Shown: positions 32,643 through 44,105 of the stretch, piece after piece
How positions within the stretch are numbered: the first letter of the stretch is position 1
Layout: every line of letters starts with the position of its first letter
Assembly (NCBI GenBank): GCA_049999805.1
Contig: JBNGIO010006348.1
Location: forward strand, 263,897 to 319,051
Length of the DNA: 55,155 nt
Reading direction: 5' to 3'
Source of the DNA: Folioceros fuciformis
Lineage: Eukaryota; Anthocerotophyta; Anthocerotopsida; Anthocerotales
Notes under the pieces: model-generated
Databases searched by the model: none
What the model saw: only the letters and a program-made list of their open reading frames with translations
What the model was told of the DNA's origin: nothing
Position numbers and translations under genes: made by a program

Positions 32643-33880
32643 TTTAATAAACCGGCCGGCCGGCAGCAACCACTACGTCACCCCAGCTCCAGCTCCTCCA
32701 CTGTCTCGCTCCCCTACTAAAAAACAAACTCTCCCTCCGCTACACCTTGAGCTCGACAGATCACGCGCCAGTCACAGATGAAAGCGCGGAAACGCAGACA
32801 AGTTGCGCATCCGAGTCCAGACAACTCCCCTAGCCCGGGGAGCTGCAGCTGTTGCATCAAAGCCCCGACAAATCTGTGCTCCTTTCCGCTCAAGGTCCGC
32901 AGACCTACTCCTTCCGGCACGTTCCAGCTGCTCCTCCGCTCCAGGGCAAAGGTCCTGCAGGCGATGCTGCTCAAGAAGTAGGCACAAAAGGAGAAGAAGG
33001 AGAACGGGACGGCGCAAGTCCGTGTATCGAAGAAGCGAAGAATCACATAATATTTTTCACGGCAGCTCGAGCTGCACGAGCATCATAAACTTCCTCCAAC
33101 TGATCTGTACAAGAGGGGTCTGCTTCCTCTCCCGCAATGCCGCGCTGCAGGGAAGGCAAGCCCTCCTCTGCGTCTTGCGCTTCCTCTTCAGCCGCGCTGC
33201 TGAGATCTGGAAGTGTGACACAGAAATTGCGCTCCTGCTTCTCCCGGGATAGCAGAGGGACGCAATGCGGGTGAGGGCGATCCAGGCATGAGCTGTGGTC
33301 CCAGGCGCTGAGGCCGGGGGCCCGCGGGGGGGTAGCTGCAGGATGGTGGTGGAACGGCGGCCGCGCGCGGCTGCGGCCGAGGGGGAAGGGTTGCTGCGAG
33401 ATCCGAGCGCGACGGAGGAGGAGTCATCGACAGGTGAAGATGCGGGGGGCGGGGGCGGGGCGGGTGGGTCCGGGAGCGTGATGGGGCTGGGCTGGCTGGC
33501 GCCTGTGCGGCAGCAGGCACACTGCACTGAAGTGTCTCCCCCTCCTCACGCTCAGCGCCAGCCGAGCCGTGCATCATATCTCTCTCCATGTCCCGGGACT
33601 CTCGCCATGTGCAGCACATAACCCCTGGTCAGGCCCCCGGTTAGGTCACACGGGCGTACCATTATTGGGCAGCGCCACCGGCCACCGGCTACCGGCTGCG
33701 GGCGACGGAGACGGCCTCCGCCATCCTCGTGGCGGGCCGGCACAGGCGCACTTCCCCAGACCTCTTCCTCCCCTCAACTGCCTGACCTACTCCCCGGATT
33801 TGACGTCGGGTCCGTCGTTAGGCTCATAAATGACCTCCCAAAGTGGTATTCCATTTTTCAAATTCGAATGTTCGTCAGAT
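32643..33880. other. Upstream region of the TRM gene
   Basis: GC-rich DNA directly upstream of the TRM start codon, including a GGCCGGCCGGC block at 32655-32665. It is likely promoter and 5' UTR. Arg/Pro-rich overlapping frames (33057-33620) look like composition artefacts. No further feature is assigned. Confidence 0.4.
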
Positions 33881-33881
33881 G

Positions 33882-33886
33882 AAAAA
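33882..33886 (-). terminator. RNA polymerase III T-run behind tRNA-Lys
   Basis: Five consecutive A on the plus strand (TTTTT on the tRNA strand) lie 12 nt downstream of the tRNA 3' end, the usual Pol III termination signal. Confidence 0.7.
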
Positions 33887-33897
33887 CATAAAGTGAG

Positions 33898-33970
33898 CGC
33901 CGCCCGGGGGGCTCGAACCCCCGACCACAAGGTTAAGAGCCTTGCGCTCTACCGACTGAGCTAGGGCGGC
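33898..33970 (-). tRNA. tRNA-Lys (anticodon CTT)
   Basis: The reverse strand folds as a 73-nt cloverleaf. The acceptor stem is GCCGCCC/GGGCGGC with discriminator G. The A box is TAGCTCAGTCGGTAGAGC. The anticodon stem CAAGG/CCTTG encloses the loop CTCTTAA with anticodon CTT. The TTC arm GGGGG-TTCGAGC-CCCCC contains the B box GGTTCGAGCCC. There is no intron and no encoded CCA, as in nuclear tRNA genes. It reads AAG codons. Confidence 0.96.
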
Positions 33971-34483
33971 TCATATTGTTGAGCCTACAGTTCTTTATAA
34001 TGGAATCTTTTAATAATAATGATGAAGAGGCAGGGCAACCCACGTCGTCGGTGCACGTCGTGGTGTGGCCACGACCCGGCCCGTTCCCGTGACTTGATGT
34101 GGCCTGCCCTCCCCTGCTCATCATCATGACATGCCATGCCCCACCAAACCGGGTGGGCTTGCCGGACATTCTTGCTCGCTGCATAGCGAAATGGCCAAGA
34201 CAACATAAAACCCCTAAGGAGTCGTCTCACCAGCGTCTCACGTGTCGCTGACAGAGGAACATGCCGGCCCCCGGAAGCCCCAATCACGGGCCCGGGATCT
34301 GCCCCGGGACCCGCCTTGCGCATGTGCGCGCCATAAATGCTGGCTTCGAACGGAACGGGCGAACGAGAAAGATAACTAGAACGGGAGGCGGGAACGGGGC
34401 ACGTCGCCCTCCCCGTTCGGTCGGGCTTCTTGTCCGACACTCGCACCAGACAGTTACATGTTTCCTGGTGGCGGACGAGGACC

Positions 34484-34514
<31 letters not shown>

Positions 34515-37500
34515 CGACGAGGATGCGGACGCGGAAGGGAACGGGAGCAGAGGACGACGGGAGGACGGGGGACGGTCACGAGTCACCACGACACGGCACG
34601 GCACGGCAGAGCAGGGCGGGGCAGGGAAGGGCAGGGCAGGCTGTGCACTTGTCGTGACGGGATGGCGATGCCTGCAGGCTGCAGGGGCCGTGTCCGAATT
34701 AACGGGGGTTTACACGGTCCAGGCCATGTGCTAAGGGGTGCACTGTGTCCCGGTTCACGTGCCTCTGACAGGAGCGAGTCCAGGCAAGAGTGAGGGATGA
34801 GGTGCAGGCCTCGCAGGGGATGATCATTGGGAGCCTGGATTTCTCGAGTCTGAGTACCTGCACATGGAAACTGCAATGGGGAAGGAATGGGCCAGGCTCT
34901 GCAGAGGAAGGGGGGGAGGTAGAGCATGCACCGTGGTGGTGGCGCTGGTGCTGGTGCACGCAAGGGCGGCTCGCCTCGGGCCGAGGGCAGATAGCGCGTG
35001 CAGGGCTACTGGACTCGCCCAACGGCAGCCCCAGCGCAATCCCCTCCTCGGCGTGGCAAAGATACGCTTCAGAGCTCATGGCGGGGGGGATCGGGTTTCG
35101 GGATCCTTGGACTGGCCTGGCCTGGCCTGCCAGGCCTCGCCTGCGTCACAGTCCTCTGTCCTGTCCAACAGGCCACCTCCTCAAATATCACAGACCCTGC
35201 AGAATGTTGTTCGGCTTTTGGGTCAGCAAGATGCAACAAGCAACAGGCAACCAAGAGACGGGAGGCTCAGTATTGTAGAGCTGGTGGGATGGAAGCACCT
35301 GGTCTTCCGACGGGGGAGAGTCATGTCCAAAGGCATTCAATGCCCAGGGCCAGTCGCCAGTCCCTTGTCGTCACGTCGACCAAAGGCAGCCGGGATGTAC
35401 ACACGTATGTACACACATACAAACAGTGTGGCAGTGGGCTGGTTACCATGGGTGCTGTGAGTGACGTACCCAGTACGCTCTTACTGTTGTGTGTAAGGAA
35501 TCCACATCGTTGCAGCCGGGATGTCATATATTGGCAACCGCTATCCACTGCAAATCCACTTCACCTGCTACACACAGGAATGCATATGGGGGATTATATA
35601 TATGGGTAGAGGTTCAGGCGAAGAACATAGGAATGGTGTGACTGGCTTGCAGGTCAGGCCAGTCTTCTGCAGCAGCACTACGCCCCCACTCTCTCTGCAC
35701 ACAAACCAACAAAGCACAGCACAAAGGCATTGCAACAGACCTGCCATACTGCTGCCACCACAATCCGAGGACCCCGCTTCCGTGCCTAGGATGCCCGCCC
35801 CCCGACTCTGCGGGGGCCTGAACCTTCTGCGATGAGGAGGAGGAGCAGAGGGGGCAGGAGTGGGAGGTCTGGAGTCTGGAAGGTAGGAAGTTGACCTGGT
35901 GGTGGGATCCAGCATGCTGGCCAAGAGACAAGTGAAAACTGTTCCTCTTATCCCGCTTTATAAAAAAAAAATCTGCTTCACAGCTGCAGGCCAATGCACG
36001 GGTGCCAGCGCCAGGGGCCATTCTTGAACTGAGGAGGCCTCCACTGGCAGGAATATTTTCACACTCCTTTACCGTACCATCCATTTCTTATGCATTTCAC
36101 ACTGTGGAGCAAGCACAAAGTTACAAGCACGGTCCTGGCTGGCTGGGTTGGCTGGGCTACCGTGTTGCTGCTTCGCCTCCCTCGGAGCTAACCCACACAA
36201 AACAAAACGCTCTTGCTAAGAGACGCTTTCCAGAAGCTCAAGCCAACAGGCCATGTGCGTGGCATGAGTGCGTCCAACTTTCTCCTGCTCTGTCTCATGT
36301 GCCTTTGTCCGAATAGTGCCCTACATCCCCCTCCCCCGTTCACACTGCTCTCCCCTGACCAGACCATTCCCGGCACCATAAAAGTAAGCAAGCGTTTGAT
36401 GCACTTGCTTCCAGCAGGAGTCCTGATTGGCATGTCCCCCAACGACTGCTCACGCCGAGTCACAGGCGCGGTTCGAGGATGATGGAGATCTGTTACCCTG
36501 GAACACTCGAGCTACGTATGTCAAACACACTCGAATCCGGCATCATGAACAAGCCCTGCTCACCTCACCCTTTCCCCGTGCCCCCTGAAGGAGACAAATT
36601 AGCATAGATGATCATCCAGCGTGCAATGTACCTCCTTCCCAATGCCATCGTTCCTGCCTGCTGTTGCCTGCTGGCAAACCGGAAACCTTTTTGACTCTCC
36701 GCCCTCCCCGCCACAGTACACCATCATCAGCATATGTAAAAAGCTACAGTATTGCATGACAGCAGTCCTAATCCCACAATATAATACACTTCCTTCTCAC
36801 CATCTGTTCGTGTCCCTTGTTGACCTACCAAGCTTGCCATCCTGTGGCATCCCCCATTCCCCACACCCCGGCCCCTTATCCACAAACGCATGAATCGGTC
36901 TTCTGTTCTGAATCCAGAGAATCCTTCTCTAAAGAAACCACATCCTTCCCTCACTTTTCCCGATTACTACCCGATTAACCCGGCCCTCTTCAAACGCAAG
37001 AGCTAGGGTTTGGCTGTCACCTTTCTTTTCACAGTGCAGTACTGCTCCCGGAAGTGCGCGGATCCATATCCCGAAAAGCAGACCCGCCAGAAGCAGCGGC
37101 AATGAAAACAGGCTCGGCCATCATGCCAACAGTTCGGAATTCAAACCTGCAGCCCGCAATTTGCACCAGTCCTTTAGTGCGAGCAGCAGGAACATTCTAA
37201 TCCCGGTCCACAGAAACCCGCCAGATGGAAAGGCGTTGCACGAGTGACTCGGGCAGCGTGCGAAGACATGCGGATTTGAAGCAGGCCAGCCATCCCCCGT
37301 AACCTGTGTATTTAGCCTAGCCGGTGCCCGCACCTCCCGAGCCTGCTTTGCCTGCCTCCTGCTGTGCCAACACAGCGCTGCGCGCATGCAAAAGGCAGCA
37401 TTTGGACTACGCTTCTCTTCCTGCATCTCCTTCCTGTTAGGCACCGACCATGCACGGCTCACGAATCACGACTCACGACTCACGGGATGGATGCATTGCA

Positions 37501-38400
37501 TTGTCAAAATTCATGCATGTATGTACATCCACATGCGGTCTCGCCTTTCCGAGACAGCATCAACGGCCTCTTCTGAGCGGAATTAATAATATACTATTCT
37601 CATTTCGTTTTAGTGACGAAACGGCCTACCTCATCCGCGGGCTCCACTTCTCGTTGCCCCACTCCTTTAATCATGCGAAGTGGGGCCCTTTTTGGCCCTT
37701 TCTCGATGCAGGCGTCACATATCGTTGCTTTTCATTGCTTTCCGAAATGATATGAATGCGTCTCATGTACATATTTTGTCGTCCATGTTCCAGGCCCAGG
37801 CCCAGGCCCAGGGCCAGGCGCGTTCAAACAGACCTGTGGGTGCCAAAAATCATGTGCTTCCCCCTTCCGGGGAGAAGAGTAAGGGGACGTCACTCTTTGT
37901 ACAATATGTGCGTTGATTCCATGGCGCCCAAAGCCCACCGAAAGACAAAGATGGCGACAGACGCTCAGGTTGTGGAACAGCACACCACATCGCCCCAAGT
38001 GCTTGGTGAAGAAAAACAAGTCTATTATACTCCACTTGGACCGCACAACAACAAACTAGAACGGCCCAAGTGCTTCAGCAAGAAGCAAAAGAAGTCTAGT
38101 GAAGTGCATCTGGACCCAACAACAACAAACTAAAGAATGGCCCAAATGCTGCAAGAAGAAAAAAAAATGTCTACTCCAGTCCACTTGGATTGATCCGGAA
38201 CAAATGGCCCAAGTGCTCAAGAAGAATAAAAAGCCTGCTACAGTCCACTTGGATTGAACAACAACAAACTAAGGATGGCCCAAGCGATGCAACAATGAAA
38301 ACAAGACAAACTAGAACATGTGCAGAGACTCAAGGGGATTTAACTATCTAGTAGGCCAAAACTGATGAGCACATGCAAGATCTAGTGCACTGCCACACAC
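33971..38400. other. Long intergenic region without supported genes
   Basis: GC-rich to about 36 kb, then mixed. Many overlapping frames (up to about 200 codons at 34864-35609, plus, in two frames) lack family motifs. Positions 37790-37818 hold a short CCCAGG repeat. At 37980-38270 a phrase with AACAACAAACTA...GGCCCAAGTGCT recurs four times at irregular spacing. Nothing could be assigned as a gene. Confidence 0.4.
34474..34545. repeat. G-rich hexamer repeat
   Basis: About eleven imperfect hexamers of GGGGAC/GAGGAC/GGCGAC type stand head to tail. One frame reads (D-E/G)n and another reads RGRGRGRGR. It has the composition of a simple-sequence repeat with potential for G-quadruplex formation on the plus strand. 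Confidence 0.75.
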
Positions 38401-38534
38401 CAAGTACATTTTTGGTGATATCCCGCAGACAATAGGTTTGTGGAATGTATTGTGTACTTTGTTGCCCACTAGCACGTGTACCTTTGCTGCGAATTTGCTG
38501 CGAAAGCAAAGGAACCTCATAGGTGTGCAGTTGT

Positions 38535-38893
38535 GTGCACCAATTTGCTTCCAAAATCAATGGGTCTCACATGTGTGCAGTTGTGTGTACCAATTGGCTT
38601 CTAAAATCAATAGACATGAAAACAGTTGTGTGTACCAATTAGCTTCAAAAAACAATAGGCATGAAAGCAATTGTGTGTACCAATTGGCTTCTAGAATCAA
38701 TAGGCATCAAAGCAACTGTGTGTACCAATTGGCTTCTAGAATCAATAGGCATCAAAGCAACTATGTGTACCAATTGGCTTCTAGAATCAATAGGCATCAA
38801 AGCAACTTTGTGTACCAAATGGCTTCCTGAATCAATAGACAGCAAAGCAATTGTGTGTACCAATTGGCTTTCAGATCAATGGGAATCAAAGTC
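38535..38893. repeat. 45-bp tandem array, about eight units
   Basis: Units contain CAATTGGCTTCTAGAATCAA followed by TAGGCATCAAAGCAACTGTG and TGTAC. Central units (38677-38815) are nearly identical and outer ones diverge. The period equals 15 codons. One plus-strand frame (38438-38830) stays open through the array, repeating NCVYQLASRINRHQS, and other frames are open as well, so openness by itself is weak evidence for translation. Confidence 0.9.
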
Positions 38894-38967
38894 ATCTACC
38901 TTTGGTTGTTATTAGAGTTAATGGTGTGAAAGAAATGTAATCACAGCTATGGTTGTACACGTCATAA

Positions 38968-39200
38968 GCCTGCAGCAATGTGATAAGCATGCAGCAACGT
39001 GATAAGCCTGCAGCAACGTAATAAGCCTACAGCAACGTAATAAGCATGCAGCAACGTAATAAGCCTGCAGCAACGTAATAAGCTTGCAGCAACGTAATAA
39101 GCCTACAGCAACGTAATAAGCCTGCAGCAACGTAATAAGCCTGCAGCAACGTAATAAGCCTGCAGTAACGTAATAAGCCTACAGCAACGTGATAGGGCTG
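38968..39200. repeat. 19-bp tandem array, about 12 units
   Basis: Near-perfect units GCCTGCAGCAACGTAATAA, occasionally GCATGCAGC or GCCTACAGC. Most units carry a CTGCAG site. The 19-bp period is out of phase with codons. Confidence 0.93.
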
Positions 39201-39388
39201 CAGCAACATGGTTTCTTTGCATTGCAACCATGAATAAGGACACACAAGCTTACACCACAAATGCAGCAACATGGTTTCTTTGCATTGCAACCATGAATAA
39301 GGACACACAAGCTTACACCACAAATGCAGCAACATGGTTTCTCTGCATTGCAACCATGAATAAGGACACACAAGCTTAGACCACAAAT
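39200..39388. repeat. 63-bp tandem array, three units
   Basis: Three almost identical units, each beginning GCAGCAACATGGTTTCT, at 39200, 39263 and 39326. The first bases GCAGCAAC match the end of the preceding 19-bp unit, so this array appears to have grown out of the 19-bp one. Confidence 0.92.
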
Positions 39389-40188
39389 AAGAATGCACTA
39401 TGACAATTTCACACCTCAATTAAGAACCCACAAGTTCACACCCCAAATAAGAACCCACAACTTCACACCATATTCTTCACCTGGCACAAACTTGTACAAG
39501 TCTACTGCACACTATGAACATTTTTGGTGATATGTCAGAAAGTTTTGGGTGACATCCCAAAGACAATTAGATTTGTGGAATGTGTGGTATACTTGTTGCC
39601 CACTAGCATGTGCATTTTTTGTGTAACCTCGGAGGTGCAAAAGTGTGCGCGCCAATTTGCTTCATGAATCAATGGGCCTCATAAGAGTGTGTAGTTGTAT
39701 GTACCAATTTGGTTCCAAATTAAAGGACACGCAAGTAATTTGCATTTGTTAAGATAACAATGTGCAATAATTATTCTAAATTGCGTGACCCTTTCGTTTT
39801 CTTCACACCATTCCCTTCCATTTGTAGCCCACATCATCTTCATGCTGAAAACAAAGCCTTTCTATTCAAAACATCGTAAAAATTCAAAACATATATACAA
39901 AATTAACGTCTACAACCCTAAAAATACAAGATAAGATGCGTAACTGTCATGACTTTTTACTAAAACCCTAAAAAATGTTGGGTCTCATGCGTAAGCGCTA
40001 AGACTTCCACTAAGATTTCGAAAAAGTTGACTCCGTAGTCTAAGTACTTGAGACCTTTCACTAAGACGTAACTGAAATTTTGATTGAACCCCGTTTGACT
40101 AGACAAACCCCTTCCACGTCTCAATAAGGCAAGACAAGGCAAAGCAGTCCTAGTGAATTGATTCACATCAACTACCCACATCCACATC

Positions 40189-41547
40189 CTAAGAGGAATC
40201 AGCAGAGGCCTCTCTAGGACCCGGAACAAGTAGCAGGCTGCTGACGTAAATCGGGATGAACTGGTCGCAGCGAGCTGCGTTGTTCCACTGTAAGGCGTAC
40301 TCCCCAGCCAGGATGAGGCAGGATACTTGAGGGGAAGGGAACTTCTCCCACAGCATGGCTGCCGTTCCGAGGAGCTGTAACAGGTAGTCTTGGGCACCTG
40401 GCTTCGGCCGATCAGCCCAGTGGACGGTGACGACTCGCTTCTTGGAAGAGATCTTGACGCCGTCTCGATGTTCCTGCATGAATGTCACCTGGGGAGTCCT
40501 GGCCTGGTCCACCGTCTCCGGGAAACGGGGAACACGGAAGTAGCACAGGTCGTGCTTGTCCCTGACGAAGCTCTTGTGGTCCGGGGACTGTAACCAGCTG
40601 CTCTGCACCACTGCCCTGTTCCCCACCATGAGAAAGAACCCGGAACAGGGCGACCGGTACACCATCACGTTACTGCTGACCATGTCCAGCGTCGTGGTCC
40701 GAAAGGAGAAGGGCATACACGCAGCCCTGGGAGGCAAGAAAGGGATTAACCGGGAGACTGGGAACGGTGACTTCGCCTGCAACACACTAGAGATGCTGAT
40801 CACGTCAGAAGGCCGGAGTCGGGACTGTTCGACAACCACAGATGCTCCACTTTCTCCCCCCCTGTTGGCCCAGTAGCAAGTGTATCCTCCCCCGACCACA
40901 ACGCCTGAAACCTTAGGATCCGCCTCCACAAACTTCCTCCACAGAACCGCCACCGCCGTCAGCAACTCCGTGAGGATTCCCAGCTCGTCCTCCCTGGGTG
41001 CCACGAGCATCCAGTTTACCTCAACTTCGAATTCCGGCTCAAAGTAGTCCCTTTCCTCGTTCTCGTAGTTCAGGTACGCCTGCTTGAAGCTGAGAGGAAC
41101 GGCGGTGAGGACGTTCTTGGAATTCAGATAGGACTGCCGGCACCTGATGATGGAGACGCGGCCTTTGGGCTTGGGATTGCTTGTGCTACGGTCTGCCAGA
41201 AGATGCATTCGACAGTATCCTCTAGCAACTTTCATTGCTACTCCTCTGGTGCTCTCGTTCCAACGCCACAGCCATTCCGTAACCTGCTTCGCCGGCCCCA
41301 CGGCCACGACAAGGTTCGGGACCGGCTCCCAGCTGATCAGTTCTGTGCAAATTCTCTTGGAAGGCGTTTTCATCAAATCTTCGGCAAACTCGTCTCTGTG
41401 AGACCGTCCCCTCTTCCTCGCTGATGCTTGCTCCGTCGGACGTCCTTCTTCAATCCGTATCCTTGACTGCTCCTCGTCTATGTCCGTCTCGTCCACGTCG
41501 CACTTGTCCCAGCTTGGTGTCGAGCCGCACGAACTTGACGCCGCCAT
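40189..41547 (-). CDS. Orphan protein with internally duplicated domain
   Basis: A single open frame from ATG (41547, MAASSSCGS) to the stop encodes 452 residues. The N-terminal 65 residues are acidic then basic with possible nuclear-localisation clusters (ARKRGRSHR, KTPSKRI). Two related segments follow: VEVNWMLVAP with LLTAVAVLWRKFVEADPKVS and GGGYTCYWAN, and later VVTVHWADRP with LLQLLGTAAMLWEKFPSPQVS and AGEYALQWNN. They share the pattern V-W-LL-A-LW-KF-P-VS-W-N about 200 residues apart. No catalytic motif, signal peptide or membrane span is seen and I do not recognise the family. Codon use is GC-rich like other genes here, and the flanks become sharply AT-rich, supporting a real single-exon gene. 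An upstream in-frame TTG is not needed as a start. Confidence 0.65.
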   Translation of the reverse strand: MAASSSCGSTPSWDKCDVDETDIDEEQSRIRIEEGRPTEQASARKRGRSHRDEFAEDLMKTPSKRICTELISWEPVPNLVVAVGPAKQVTEWLWRWNESTRGVAMKVARGYCRMHLLADRSTSNPKPKGRVSIIRCRQSYLNSKNVLTAVPLSFKQAYLNYENEERDYFEPEFEVEVNWMLVAPREDELGILTELLTAVAVLWRKFVEADPKVSGVVVGGGYTCYWANRGGESGASVVVEQSRLRPSDVISISSVLQAKSPFPVSRLIPFLPPRAACMPFSFRTTTLDMVSSNVMVYRSPCSGFFLMVGNRAVVQSSWLQSPDHKSFVRDKHDLCYFRVPRFPETVDQARTPQVTFMQEHRDGVKISSKKRVVTVHWADRPKPGAQDYLLQLLGTAAMLWEKFPSPQVSCLILAGEYALQWNNAARCDQFIPIYVSSLLLVPGPREASADSS

Positions 41548-42165
41548 CCTCTTTCTACGCTCGCCCGCCAAATGCGCGGCTCTAACCTACAAACATCAGT
41601 GAAATAAAGCCAAAAAACCGTCAATGCCAGACCACACAATATCTACTTGGTTAGGTCGTTACCGCTCGTGTAATTCTCTGTCTACCTAAACTCGCACACT
41701 TATACTAGTCTTCACTATTTCTATTTCGAAGTGGATAATAATGTGATTTCAGTCTCTCGTTCTTTATCTAGTAAACATACCATAACATTACAAACTCTAG
41801 CTTTATTTTCCACGGATAAAAGGAAGTACTAAGAAAAACTATTACCCAAAATTTTAAAATAATATTTTAATAAAATATATAATAAATTTACTTGTATATA
41901 TTTAAATTTATCTGTACAATTTTATATTTATTTTAAAATTTTATTTTAGCAATGTAAGCTAAGCACATGAGAGGGTGTTTTCCACACAAGCTTTTGAGAA
42001 TAGAGCACATGAAGACATGCAATGTAAGTCAGAGGCAACAACTACCACTTCCTTCCTTTCCCTGTCCCTTTTATGACCCGATTTGGCTTCAATGCTCTCT
42101 TATTGTTGAGGGTGTTGGGTTTTCTTTGTGTTGTTTGCTTTCATTTCATCTAGCCAAGCTCTTTG
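41548..42165. other. AT-rich upstream flank of the orphan gene
   Basis: Contains a nearly pure A/T stretch at 41840-41950 with several TATA-like strings, a possible promoter region for the minus-strand orphan. No gene is seen. Confidence 0.4.
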
Positions 42166-42169
42166 ACTT

Positions 42170-43065
42170 GAGTCTCTCTAAGAAGCTTAAAGCTCACTAG
42201 CTTGGGTCTTTGAGAAGTTGGCAAACGTCTTTCTGAGAAGCCCTAAGCTCATTGGCTTAGGGCATTGGGAAGGCTGGTCCAACTCTTTATGAGAAAAGCT
42301 AAGCTCACTGGTCTAGCCCCTTGAGAAGCTAGCCTAGGTTTTTCTGAGAAGCCCAAAGCTAATGACATTGTCTAGGCCTTTGAGAAGCTAGCCTTAGTCT
42401 TTTTGAGAAGCTAAGGTCATTGGCCTAGATCTTTCTACCGAGCCCAAAGCTCAATGGCCTCGGTGTTTGAGAACTTGGCCTAGGTCTTTAAGAAGTTGCT
42501 CAGACATTTCTGAAAAGCCCAAAGCTCTTTGTCTCAGGTCTTCTAGCTTCTCAATTGCCCTATTTAGGCTCATCGCCCAAAATTCTCTAGCTTAGGTCTT
42601 CTAGCTTCTCAATTGCCTTATTTGGGCTCATCGCACTCTTCTGGAGGAGTATGCTGGATATTCATTCTATGCACCTATTTTTTCTTCATTCATTTGCCAA
42701 AGTTCATTGGCTTAGTTCTCTATAAGAAACCCAAAGCTTACTAGCCTAAGTTTTAGGTCTTTGACCTTCTCAATTGCTTTATGTATACCTCTATGTAGGC
42801 TTGTTACACTTTTCTGAGAGAGTGTGCTGGGTGTTTTCTGTGCTATTTTGTCTCCATTCATATCCCAAAGCTCATTGGCTTAGGTCTCTCTAAGAACCAC
42901 AAAGCTTACTGACCTAGGTATCTTAGCTTCTCAACTTTCTTAGTTATGTCTGTGATATTTTTTTCTCGTTTTTTGTACCAAAGCTCACTAGCATAGGTCT
43001 CTCTAAGAAGCCCAAAACCTGACTAGCCTAGGTCTATGAGCTTCTAAATTATAGGCAGTCTTTGG
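42170..43065. repeat. Degenerate repeat field, units about 50-60 bp
   Basis: Many diverged copies of a phrase built from GAGAAGCCCAAAGCTCATTG, GCTTAGGTCTTTGAGAAGCT and CTAGCCTAGGTCTTTCTGAG, at irregular spacing. The composition resembles the array at 14 kb (AGGTCT words), but the units differ. Confidence 0.7.
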
Positions 43066-44105
43066 TATACTCTGCATAACCTTTGTCATTGATAGTTACC
43101 ATTCTCTTGCTGTACAAACAAACACCTTCAAGCTAAGAATTCACCACTGAGCTTAGCAATTGTTCTTACCCATTTGTATCAAGAGCAAGCGCAATGGTGA
43201 AACCCATATGCTCAAGAGTAAACACATGGTGCTTATAGATCAATAGATCAACCTTGCAAGGATGTGGAACTCCTTGTGAGCAACCAAAGATTCAAAGTTA
43301 CACACAATAGACTAAGAACACCATTGCACAAACAAATGTGACCAATAAACATGATAGTACCTATAGATCAGCCTTGCAAGAATATGAACTCATTATAAGT
43401 AACTATTGATTGAAAACAACACGTTACACTAGAACAACATTACATAGACACACTTGCAGTGATTGGAAGCAACACATTACACTTACAACACCATGTCACA
43501 AACACCCTTTACCAATACTGCAATAACAAGGACTAGGCTAGTCCTCCCATGAGTGCTGTTTGCAACAACAAGGGCCTTTCTTATAGCAAGAGGCTAACAA
43601 AAAAGTCCTTCACAATTTCATAGACAACTGCACAATCCTCTAGAAGATAATATCCTACCGCTCTGCTATCCGTCCAACTTGATCTAGATACTTCTACTTA
43701 TCCATTTATAAAATTTACCTTTATAGGTCCCTCCTTTCTTTTTCTATATCCTCTCCTAGTTGAGACGCATATATATCTATAATATCTGTCCGGCGATAAT
43801 TCTTAATCTGGTTAGTAGCCACTTGGTTCTAAACCATCATTTACGCACGATGTTCTATCCTGCAACTGGACAGCATCTTATTGAAATTAGTGAAGGAAAT
43901 GGGGGGTTGGGCTGGGCTGGGCTGGGCTGGGCTGGAATGCTATGTTTGGTGACAAGTGACTCCCTTTGTTCAGCTGGGCTGGAATGCTATGTTTGGTGAC
44001 GAATGAGGTCATTTGTTGAGGTGAAGACAGATACACTTTACCTGCAATTCATATCTGCGTTACGGACCGATCGTGGGATCGTGGGCCTACAAGTGATAGG
44101 ACGGT
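43066..44105. other. Upstream region of HSP33
   Basis: AT-rich to about 43850. Then a GGGCTGGGCTGGGCTGGGCT run (43908-43940) is followed by GGAATGCTATGTTTGGTGAC, which recurs together with GCTGGGCT at 43974-44000, a 55-bp direct repeat. The ATG of HSP33 follows at 44106, so this is the probable promoter/5' UTR. Confidence 0.45.

Larger units (their letters stand above)
38407..39715. repeat. Composite satellite block flanked by direct repeats
   Basis: A segment at 38407-38620 starting TTTTTGGTGATATCC recurs in diverged form at about 39512-39715. Both share GTTGCCCACTAGCA(C/T)GTG, CCAATTTGCTTC, ATCAATGGG(T/C)CTCA and a TGTGTACCAATTTGG-like end. Between the two lie, in order, a 45-bp, a 19-bp and a 63-bp tandem array. 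Confidence 0.7.

Noticed and set aside
34864-35609. Two long overlapping plus-strand frames
   Set aside because: Mutually overlapping in different frames, with no motifs and no splice logic; likely chance frames in GC-rich DNA.
38535-39388. CRISPR-like array
   Set aside because: Units are contiguous tandem repeats without unique spacers in a eukaryotic genome.
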